A stretch of 64,000 bases of DNA from Aradus depressus (lineage: Eukaryota; Arthropoda; Insecta; Hemiptera; Aradidae), in the NCBI GenBank assembly GCA_963662175.1, contig OY759221.1, positions 37,632,045 to 37,696,044 on the forward strand. The letters are read 5' to 3'. Both the position numbers and the translations under genes were made by a program. Position 1 is the stretch's first letter. Each line of letters opens with the position of its first letter. Shown in pieces: positions 55,255 to 64,000 of the stretch. Under the pieces are notes generated by a model. The model was not told where the DNA came from. It ran no database searches and saw only the letters and a list, made by a program, of their open reading frames with translations.

Positions 55255-55760
55255 TGTTTTCTGACCTCTAGATTCCAAATATGAAATATGCTGGGAAGTT
55301 AAAAAAAAAAAAATCTGTCTGTCTGTGTGTCGGTAACTCCTGATTAAAGGAATTTATCTACATGAAATTATATGTATAAATCCGGAATACTCTAACGAAG
55401 ACATCTATTGTTTTTCAGTCAAATCGACCAAATGGAAAGGGGAGAGTTACGGGGGAGGCTTAACTCTATTACCTGCTGATACAATAAATGTATCGACATG
55501 AAATTTCATATTTAAAGTCTAAACCCAATGAGGACATACTTGTCCAATTTCAACGATATATGCTGAAAGGTAGAGGGTTTCAATTCAAAAACCCTAATAA
55601 CTGCCGAAGTAATGAATTTATCGACACAAAATTTAGTATAAGAATTTAAGAGCCCCTATGTCAACTGTTGAATACTAGCGCAAACGGCCGATTGGTTTTG
55701 GAAGGGGATCGGAAAGTTAATTGATTAATTCATTCTGTTGAAGATTCACCGAATACATTT
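55255..55760 (+). repeat. R1 copy with three modules
   Basis: GGAATTTAATGTTTTCTGAC head remnant, three AATGTATCGACATGAAATTT-type modules, tail TTGATTAATTCATTCTG. Confidence 0.75.
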
Positions 55761-56290
55761 TTCATTATGATGTCAACCGCTATTGTCGTGTCCACCCTTT
55801 ATATATTCACTTTTTCCCAGAAATAATACAATATTTTCAATTTGATAAATCGATTGTTTTTGAATATTTATTTTTAATTATTCATTTTTTGTATATTTAT
55901 AAAACAATATTTTCCAAGAAAATGTCCCTCATTCAACGCTTCTTCTCTTTTTTATATTTTTTTTTGTCAATTTCAATATATTTTGAAATTCTATTGATAC
56001 ATCGCAGACTGAGAGAGAAAAAATGACATATAAGGTTTTGATTTTGTCTTTCACCTATGGACTCCAAAAAGTCACTATTTTTTTTTTTTTTTTTTTTTTT
56101 TTTGAGATAATGTGATCTCTATGTGATCTCTCCGGGGATGAAAAGAGCAAACAGAGGACTGGACAGTCCCCTGGCGATGTCCCGACTTGACCAAGAGAAT
56201 AGCATGAAATACCACAGAGCTATTCCCTGTAGGCATTACGCATTTACTTAACTAGACATTTTCTTATTGTTATCAAAAAAGACTATATAA
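55761..56290. other. Gene-free stretch with a 24-base T run
   Basis: Poly-T at 56079-56103; then GC-richer 56105-56230 with no frame or family recognised. Confidence 0.4.
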
Positions 56291-56294
56291 GAAA

Positions 56295-56860
56295 GTCGTC
56301 TGTGAATCACCGGCATTGTATTTCGCCAGAACAAAGTAATCAATTAACTTACGCCAATATTCAGTAGTTGATTTACATAAGGACTCCTAAATCCTCATAC
56401 TAAATTTTATGTCGGTAAATTGATTACATCGGCAGTTATTAGGCTTTTTGAATTGAGCCCCTCCCCTGAACCCTATATTCCTTCTCCCGATTCCGCTGAA
56501 AATTAATAAGTGCCGTACTTATGGGGTATTTAATTCACATATAAAATTTTGTGTCAATATATCGGCAGTTATTAGTTTTTTTTGTTAAGCCTCCCCCTAA
56601 TCCCCTCTTCTCTTTCATCGATTTGACTGAAACAATAGTTGTCGTCATGAGATGGTTATGGATTCACATATAAAATTTTGTGTCGATACATTCATTCTAT
56701 CGAGAGTTATCGTGTTCACAGTCACACAGACAGAATTTTTTTTTTTTATTATTTCAAATCTGGAGGTCGGAAAAACATGCAAATTCCGTTGAAAACTCGC
56801 ATCGAATTTTTGTCCGATTATATAACTTCCCTTCAACTTTTTACAGCTGGGGACATAAAA
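56295..56860 (-). repeat. R1 copy, reverse, near full length
   Basis: CTGTGAATCACCGGCATTGT to ATTATATAACTTCCC with three modules. Confidence 0.75.
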
Positions 56861-57095
56861 ACAATTAAAAAAAAAAAATATACATTATATTTCAATTATG
56901 GTACACTGAAGAGAGCGCCGGTAGCTCAGAGGTACCCTACTAGCATACAGAGAGCAAGATTGCGGGTTCGAATCCCGACCGAGGCCCTTCGGGTTTTTTT
57001 ATCTCAAAACCTTGAGCATGCCATCCTTCAGATGAGACGTTAATCGATGGTCTCGACCCTGTCCGATGTCAGATACACATTAAAGACCCCTAACT

Positions 57096-57698
57096 CAGCC
57101 CCGCCGCAACATATATCAGTGCCCTAGGCGAAAGTCTACCTTGCACCCTCTTGTAAGGAGAGAAAATTTCAATAATTAAAAAATAAAACTTCATAAAAAA
57201 AAAATTTTAATGTTTAAATTTATTATAAAAAAATATAAATATACTACATAAAAAAATTATAAAAACAACATATATAATCATAATATATCTGAAAAAATGA
57301 TTGAAAGACATCAAATTGTATCAATTTTTGGAAAAATTCAATTATATTTTTCGGGCTTTAGTATTAGCAAAGTCTTCAATTACATCCTTGAAATTTATGT
57401 TGTTGGCCAGTTAGTTTTCTATTGCAAGAACAGCAAGAGCATGGAGTCTTTCTTGTGTCATAGTTGATCTTAAATATGTTTTTATTAATTTCAATTTGCT
57501 AAAACTCCTTTCGCAACTGGCTACTGATACTGGAATCGTTAAAAGTATGCGTAACGCAATCCACAAGTTCGTGAATAAGTCGCAAGTATTAGTTTTTTTT
57601 TCAATTCTTTCAATCAAGGTCAAAGAGTCAACAACTCTTGTGCCCTTAACATCGAGGCGCCCTAGGCGATCGCCCTTCCCGCCGTTCCGGCGGGGCTG
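57096..57698 (-). mobile_element. hAT element (603 bp), 8-bp target duplication
   Basis: Ends CAGCCCCGCCG and CGGCGGGGCTG with CCCTAACT on both sides (57088-57095, 57699-57706). Interior keeps the transposase dimerisation domain on the minus strand. Confidence 0.93.
57411..57623 (-). pseudogene. hAT transposase dimerisation domain (70 aa)
   Basis: LRILLTIPVSVASCERSFSK followed by LKLIKTYLRSTMTQERLHAL and AVLAIEN is the C-terminal hAT dimerisation region of ZMYM1/TTF-type transposases, nearly consensus. The RNase H-like catalytic part is missing. The high conservation suggests a fairly young element. Confidence 0.93.
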
Positions 57699-58365
57699 CC
57701 CTAACTTAAATACCTTAACGTATTAGGAAAAATTTAAGGCTTCCCACAGTAGAGCAAACTGGAAAGAGATAGGAGCATTAGTTGTGCAATGTGCCCAGGT
57801 GTAGACACCAGCTCTCCCAATATATAGTTACTTTTCATACAATTTACATGCCATCAACAAATTGATTACATTCCGGCTAATATGATCTAATTAGTAAATT
57901 TCACTCGATCAAAGCTTCTAAACGGATAATTAACTTGTTGATACTCAGTTGTGAATAACTGGTTCAGATAACATGGCATAATTATGTGCATAATAAGTAT
58001 GTGAAACATATTTTGTATACCTGGCTTTGGGGCAAACAAGTCAGCCTTGTAAAATTGGAAATTTATATTTATTAATTAGGATATTAATATTGGTTTAAAT
58101 AAACCAAAAATACTTGATGAATGATTTAAATTTATAATATTTCTGAATTTATGAGTGAAAACGCAATTAAAACCGACTGATTTATTTGACTAGAATGCTA
58201 GAATGAGATAAACTGCAATAAAATCGAATGAGACTGTTCTGGGCATGTGAGACAGTGTTAAAGATGGCTGGAACAGGCCTGCTGGAAACTGAGAAGTGAG
58301 GATATCTGTTCTCAGTTTCTTAGTGCAACCTATGAACGTAATGAATATTGGCACATACCCATAAT

Positions 58366-59363
58366 CAGGGCTTCCACATCATGGGAAATTTCACATTTTG
58401 TGGGAAAAATGGAGATGATGTGGGCGAAAAAAAAGGAAAACGGAAAAAAAGGGATTTTTCCACTCTTCAGACTCGGACATTTCGGATACGATGTAATATC
58501 ATGTTAAGTTTCAACAAGACCTAAATGAGGGCGCCGGTAGCTCAGTGGTATGCGTGCTTGTCTTCTGAGCTCAAGGTCGTGGGTTCGTAACCCGACCGAG
58601 GCTTTTAGTTTATTTTATCTGGTTGGTGAAATAAACTTAAGCACGTCGTCCTTCGGATGGGACGTTAAGCGATGGTCTCGAGCCTGTACGATGTCAGGTA
58701 CTCAATAAAGACCCCTGCCCTAGCTGAATAAAAATTTAGGGTTGGCAAAATTTAGTACTCCCACAGTAGAGTCGGGCTTATGTCCACCAGAGTGACGAAA
58801 GAGCGCTCTGGTAGTAAGCGATATGACCTCGTAGTTAAAGCCCGGGCATGAGTCATAAAATCTAACCTAACCTAACAAGACCTGATCACCACTACCCGAA
58901 TACAGGAGAAGCAAAAATTGATTTTATCTATCCATTGCGTGGGCAATTATCAAAAGTTGAATCTGGGAATCAAATTGAAGCAACTATGAAGACCGATCGA
59001 GGCCGACGGATCGATGACCCATGTGATCACTCGGGAATCGGGAATCGTGATTGGGTAGGAACAGTGTTGCCAGACGTACGAACAGAAGACCATATACGAA
59101 CACTTCCACATGCTTACCATATTTTTTTATAATAAAATTTTTAATATTAATAAAATCACAAAATTTAATGCAGCGACGTCTTTTGAGTATCGATATATAC
59201 ATAAAGATAAAACTACAGTAAAGGGATTTTTTGATGAAAATCTTCAATTTGAAAAAAATTGGAAAAATAGTGGGAAATCTCACTGATCTTGAGTGGGAAC
59301 ATTTGGGAAAGGGGAAATTTTGTTCACCGTGGAGGGAAAACTAAAAAATATGTGAAAGCCCTG
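58366..59363. mobile_element. hAT-type element carrying a nested SINE-A
   Basis: Ends CAGGGCTTCCACAT and ATGTGAAAGCCCTG. Flanks CCCATAAT (58358-58365) and CCCGTAAT (59364-59371) differ at one base. A SINE-A sits at 58527-58873 inside. No transposase is recognisable. Confidence 0.85.
58527..58873 (+). mobile_element. Full-length SINE-A with 12-bp target duplication
   Basis: Flanks AACAAGACCTAA (58513-58524) and AACAAGACCTGA (58874-58885). Complete head, box B (GTGGGTTCGTAACCC), body, tail AACCTAACCT. Confidence 0.95.
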
Positions 59364-59399
59364 CCCGTAATGTAGCAAGGTCAACTCATTTCTGCCACT

Positions 59400-60050
59400 A
59401 TATGGCTCCAGAAGAAAAATTATATATATATTTTCTAGCAAATATATTTTCTGTAGAAAAAATATTAGTTACAGTGACAAAAACTTCCTGTTACAAAATA
59501 TCTGTTACGAAAATAACAGTGCATCCCCAGTTCTTATCAGAAAGTTTAGAAAAAGTAAAGGTTATGTTCTTTGTTTACATCCATTATTTTTTCAGTTATG
59601 AATGTTACTCATTTTTTACAGTTATAATATCTTCCCTAAATTGCAAGGTGCGTTAATTTTGTATGTTATTTTACTAAGTATTCTATCATTATTACAAGTA
59701 TTTCCAATTCAGTTATTTTAAGTACAATAATTGACATTTTGTGTAAGAATGTTAACACATATCTACTTATCAGTGTTTGCAATTCAACTATTTTTGATAA
59801 TTGTTTATTTGATGATAACATAAATATAAGAAGAAATGTAACGAAAGTATAAATAATAATGATTAATTATCTTAAAGTGAGAATTATTGGTGACAATTTC
59901 TTTAGAGATGGGTGGGAGGAAAAGTGTCGCTTATTCGGATTATTTTTCTCTTTCTGATTGGGAAATGCAAAATCTCGTTTATCCGGATATGAAAAATGTG
60001 TAAAATGTTGGATATTCTATAGGGATTTGAGCTTGCATTTACTTGTAATT
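59400..60050. other. Gene-free stretch
   Basis: AT-rich. TATCCGGATATG and CTTATTCGGATT near 59930-59990 hint at a decayed pogo-type element. No exon. Confidence 0.35.
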
Positions 60051-60054
60051 CATT

Positions 60055-60590
60055 CCCCAGCTATACGATGTATTGGAGTAGTTATGTAATCTGTCAAAAC
60101 TGATACGGAGTTTTCAACGGAATATCAAGTTTTCCGACCTCTAGATTCCAAATATGAATTTAAAAAATGCTTATCTGTCTATATTTCTGTGAATACGATA
60201 ACTCCCGATGAATTCATCGTCACGAAATTTTATATGTATGACCAAAACCTATCAGTTTTCAGCCAAATCGGTCAAAGAAATGAGGGGGATTAGAGGAGAG
60301 GCTTAACTTGAAAACCTTTGATAACTGCCGTTGTAATGAATATATCGATACAAAATTTCATATGTAAAATCAAAACACAATAATTGCGACACCAAGGAAT
60401 TGTCAGAAGGGAAGGGGGGATCAGAGTAGGGCTTAACTCAAAAAGGCCAATGTAATGAATATATCGACACAAAAATTAGTATGAGGATTTAGGAGCCCCT
60501 ATATAAGTCAATATTAGCGCAAACAGTCGACTGGTTTTGGAGGGGTAGCGAAAAGTTAATTGATTAATTCGTTCCGGAGGATGTACATTT
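60055..60590 (+). repeat. R1 copy, near full length
   Basis: Head CCCCAGCTATACGATGTATT, three modules, tail TTGATTAATTCGTTCCGG. A good reference for the family. Confidence 0.8.
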
Positions 60591-60974
60591 TATTATTTTT
60601 TGTATGCTTTGCGCAGGTGAAGAAATTTTCAAAGGTTGTAGTGTTTCGTTGTATAAATTGTGAGGAACATGAACTGAACCTTGAACTTATGTAACACATC
60701 CAAGTTAATCACTTTAAACAATTTTCAATTTACTTATAGTCTTCTCTTTGGTTTCCTCAGTCGTGGTTTATTTAGAACATCAAAGAGAATTGTTATAGCG
60801 TTTTGTTTTAATCTTTTATGTACAACCATTCTGCGTTTCTCAAATTGGCTTTTTGCCCAATGAACCATAACGAAAATTGATTTAGTTACTGAACAGGAGC
60901 TTATTTTATAAAATATTATGTAAATATTGTACAATAATAATCCAATCACTACCACTTTATTAACAACCTTTTAA

Positions 60975-61963
60975 CTTCTCCAATTATACGAAGTATAGAG
61001 AAAATAAAGTAATCGGAAATTCGATGTTGATTATTCACTGGATTTTCATGTTTTCCGACCCCCTGATTCCAAAAAGAATTAAAAAAACAAATTTCCTTTC
61101 TATCTGTGAACATGATAATTGCCGATAGAATGAATGTATCGGCACAATATTTTACATATTATGTATCCAGAACCTCGATAAGGACAACTACTGATTTTCA
61201 GTCAAATCGACCAAAGGGAAAGGGGCAGTGGCGTATATATGGGGGGGGGGGGGGGGGGGGGCCCAAGGGGCCTGGGCCCCCCCGAAATAAAAAAAATATT
61301 AATATCAAAGTTTTAAAAAAAGTATATCGTAGTTTGATATTCGATGGAGACGTTCTGGATAAGTTTGCAAGTGTCCCAAGAAACCTGGACTTTGTTTTGT
61401 AAAGAGAACAAGCTAAAGGAACCCATTTTTTTAATTTGATGTATTCACTTATTTTTTATAACTCAAAAATATTATACCTAATTCAAAATATTATAATTAT
61501 ATATTGACTTTTGTCTGTCGTAAAAACTTACTTTATTTCTTAACCCCCATAAAAACAGTTCTTTGGTCTTTATCAAATACTTACAAATAACTACATAACT
61601 GATATACTTAGCTAGTTTATTTTTTAAAAAAGCTTCAAATTAAATTAAAATAGTTAAAAACAAAAAAAAATAAAATTTAATTTTTCTGGTACAAGTCCCT
61701 CTGGGACCGCCAATGTTACCTCTGGTAATACAAGGTCATACTTTTTTTTTTCCTTATAAAATCGGCCTGGTGGGCCCCCGTCCGAAATTTTTTCCTATAT
61801 ACGCCACTGGAAAGGGGGCCTTAATACAGAATCCGCCTACCGGAGTAATGAAAATTTTACAAACGTATCCAGAACCCCAACAGAACAATACATACCTATA
61901 GATTTTCGGCCAACGAGAATGCGAGATTAGGGGGGAGGGGGATTAACTCAAAAACCTCTATAT
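60975..61963 (+). repeat. R1 copy broken by a hAT element
   Basis: R1 head and first module 60975-61225, continuing at 61810 after the hAT element and broken again at 61963 by a second insertion. Confidence 0.75.
61226..61809. mobile_element. hAT-type element, 8-bp target duplication
   Basis: Ends CAGTGGCGTATATA and TATATACGCCACTG, GAAAGGGG on both sides (61218-61225, 61810-61817). G-run of about 20 at 61241-61261 and a GGGCCTGGGCCCCCCC block at the left; AT-rich middle. Confidence 0.92.
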
Positions 61964-62473
61964 CTATGGTCACAGGGAATAAGTTGTTGAGTCGTAAAAT
62001 AGTCAAAATGAGTTTAAGTGTACTGTGATGATCTCCCAAGCCAACTGCGCACTGTGAGTTGGGAGTTCAGAAATCTTGTGTATGTTCTCGGTTAAATCAA
62101 CTTAATCTACTTCTTTGAGGAATCATTTACGAGATAACTGCATTTAACCAAGTATTCACTGCGGCAGACTATTCCAAGTGAAGAGGGTGTTTTCGCTTAA
62201 ATCAACTTACTCAACTTTAGAGAGTTAATAAAGTGTGGTCAATAATTAGGTAAGTGATGGTGAATGATTAGGTAACTAAGGGAAAATCCAAGAAAGGATT
62301 AACAATATTCATTTTCATTCGATCCTATAGATTTAGAAGGTATATGATTAATAATGATGCAAACATAATTTATTTATTCAAAAAACTGGATTTACATGAT
62401 TAATGCAAAAGTAAAAAAATGCTCCCCTGAAAAGTTACGAATTTAGACACCAATTTATTCTCTGTGACCATAG
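61964..62473. mobile_element. Inverted-repeat element in R1
   Basis: Ends CTATGGTCACAGGGAATAAG and the complement of AATTTATTCTCTGTGACCAT; ATAT on both sides (61960-61963, 62474-62477). R1 sequence resumes at AACTGCTGC. 510 bp, non-coding. Confidence 0.75.
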
Positions 62474-62519
62474 ATATAACTGCTGCTATAGTGAATGTAT
62501 CGGCATGAAATTTTACAAA

Positions 62520-62930
62520 CGTGGCTCAGAGGTAGCGTGCTTGCTGAGCTCAGGATCGTGGGTTTGAATCCCGGCAGACCCTTTTTTTTTCTGGGAGATG
62601 AAAAGACCTTCGGATGGGTCGTTAAGCGATGGTCCCGAGCCTGTACGATGTCATGTATTCGTTTAAAGACACCTACCCCAGGTGAATAAAATATTCGGGG
62701 TGGGTCAAATTTAGGACTCTTTTAGTAGAGTCAGGCTCATGTCCACCAGAGCAACGAAAGATCTCTCTGGTAGTAGCGCGCTCTTTCGTTGATCTGACGG
62801 TAATGAGTCCGACTCTGCAGTAAAAGCCCTACTCAGGTTTTTTTACCTAGAATGAGGGTCTTTAATGAATATCTGACATTGTACAGAAGGACTGCGTGCT
62901 CAAGCCTTTTTGATGGGAGCGCAGTAAGAG
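62520..62930 (+). mobile_element. Two SINE-A pieces in inverted orientation
   Basis: Plus piece 62520-62780 (GTGGCTCAGAGGTAGCG head, box B GGGTTTGAATCCC) followed directly by a minus piece 62781-62930 (CTCTTTCGTTGATCTGACGG). Confidence 0.8.
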
Positions 62931-63037
62931 CTATATAGAGCCACTCTCTTTCGAACGTTTACGGTTTTTGTCTTTGCACTCCGCAATGTTCAATATCCGT
63001 TTATGATTGTTAACACTTTCTAAATCACTTGAAGATA

Positions 63038-63571
63038 CAGTAGAGCGTCGATTAACCGAACTAATTGGGGACATAGTTCCGATAATCAAAAGTTCATATA
63101 ATCGAACATCCAATAAGAAAAAGGAATGGAATATAATTTGCAAAGAAACTCCCTCGGGGTTCCCTCGGCAGGCATTAGGCATTTCACACAATTGAATTAG
63201 TAAGGCTGTGCATAAGTGAGCTACAGTCCGCACCCTCGCAAGCCTGGGACATAACGCTGCCCAGAGAGCACAGAAGCGCCACAAGTCCCCCAAGATGCGC
63301 ACTACGGGCGACCCAACCTGCGGTGGCCTCCAGAAGAAGAGACTCTAAGAAAAATATGACTCATTGGATTTATTGCGATTGCTATAAAACTATGTTTACA
63401 TAGATATCGATTGCTCAAAAAAGTATGTGATACGGGCATAACAGGATTTTCTTATCCCAACCACTTGTACAGATCACTCTCCACTTCTCTCTCAAATTCG
63501 TTTCATACCGGCATTACTTGCGAAGCGAGTTCGGATAATTGAACGTTCGGATAACTGACGTTCGAATACTG
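63038..63571. mobile_element. Tigger-like MITE, TA-flanked
   Basis: Left CAGTAGAGCGTCGATTAACC, right complement CAGTATTCGAACGTCAGTTA; TA at 63036 and 63572. Second-tier motifs GATAATCAAAAGTTC and GATAATTGAACGTTC are typical pogo subterminal repeats. The interior has no transposase. Confidence 0.82.
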
Positions 63572-63854
63572 TACCCGCATTAGAGCTATACTTATTGAAG
63601 TAAACAGGAAAACAAGAATCGCAGAATCAAAACAAACTTGAGAGAACTGAAACCAAAATGTAATGATATGCGCTCTGGACCGATTCTAGCGGTTAATTTG
63701 AGAACTTAACCTTTACACATTCCGATCCAGCAAGTCACAACAAACGTTATTCCATCAAAAAAAGACTTTGTCAAAATAGTCACATCCAACATTGTTCCAG
63801 CTAACAATACAGTTGTAGAAAAATATTTATATAACAATAGTAATACTAATAAAT

Positions 63855-64000
63855 ACAATAGATACAGGCGGCGCCACCGAGTTCTCTGAACTGAAACAGT
63901 CCCGGACCTGGCTGGAGGATGTGGTTGGTGCCCATTACAAGCACATCCTCCTTATCAGGCCTCTTGCTTCTCCAGGGCCCAAACTCTTTGTCTATATAGA
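63855..64000 (+). mobile_element. LINE-like fragment at window edge
   Basis: GAACTGAAACAGTCCCGGAC resembles, in reverse, 31830-31860 of the LINE at 31495-32420. GC-rich relative to surroundings. Continues beyond the window. Confidence 0.35.

Larger units (their letters stand above)
56911..57760 (+). mobile_element. SINE-A split by a hAT element
   Basis: SINE parts at 56911-57095 (GAGAGCGCCGGTAGCTCAGA head, box B GGGTTCGAATCCC) and 57699-57757 (to CCCACAGTAGAGC). The intervening DNA is a hAT element with 8-bp duplication. Confidence 0.85.

Noticed and set aside
62931..63302. 123-codon minus frame
   Set aside because: Crosses the left terminus of a TA-flanked MITE, so it is a chance composite.

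Overview
The window is non-bacterial, AT-rich, repeat-saturated nuclear DNA from an invertebrate, most likely an arthropod. Short GT-AG exons sit far apart. More than 25 copies of one tRNA-derived SINE are present, and its 3' tail reads (AACCT)n, the complement of the arthropod telomere unit TTAGG. Harbinger, pogo/Tigger, hAT, Helitron and jockey-like remnants are nested in one another. A copepod such as a sea louse would fit, but that is a guess from composition only.

Two host genes can be reconstructed. (1) On the minus strand, exon 1 (16508-16559) encodes a signal peptide and joins in phase to exon 2 (15057-15298). The product is a 97-residue Asp/Trp-rich secreted protein that I do not recognise. 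Its promoter and first exon are repeated in inverted orientation at 19.1-19.3 kb, inside a palindromic duplication spanning about 16.1-19.7 kb. No second exon is seen beside that copy. (2) On the plus strand, six phase-compatible exons (24626, 29612, 32592, 33309, 36099, 48436) form the N-terminal part of a protein resembling the axonemal dynein intermediate chain DNAI4/WDR78. The gene runs out of the recognisable region before any WD40 exon. Its fourth exon was copied, with flanking intron, to 10.5 kb, where the donor GT is now AT. Two weaker coding candidates lie in the long fifth intron: a pair of exons at 39634-40268 whose roughly 60-bp intron has been invaded by a SINE, and a possible exon at 46780.

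Layout: 0-1.7 kb LINE relic, SINE and R1 repeat; 2.4-3.9 kb LINE 3' end split by a Harbinger element; 6.6-7.6 kb minisatellite; 8-12 kb R1 repeats, SINEs and the pseudo-exon copy; 12.1-14.6 kb hAT and pogo-like elements; 15-19.7 kb secreted-protein locus and palindrome; 20-24.3 kb MITEs and a LINE; 24.6-48.6 kb dynein-like gene with TE-filled introns; 48.7-64 kb LINE, pogo-like and hAT elements, SINEs and R1 copies with no convincing host exon.

Most of the interest is in the nesting. Many insertions keep exact target-site duplications, so their order can be read directly: host-exon duplication before SINE and MITE insertion; a SINE split by a hAT element; a hAT element containing a SINE; a LINE 3' end split by Harbinger. 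No prokaryotic features, CRISPR arrays, rRNA or functional tRNA genes were seen.
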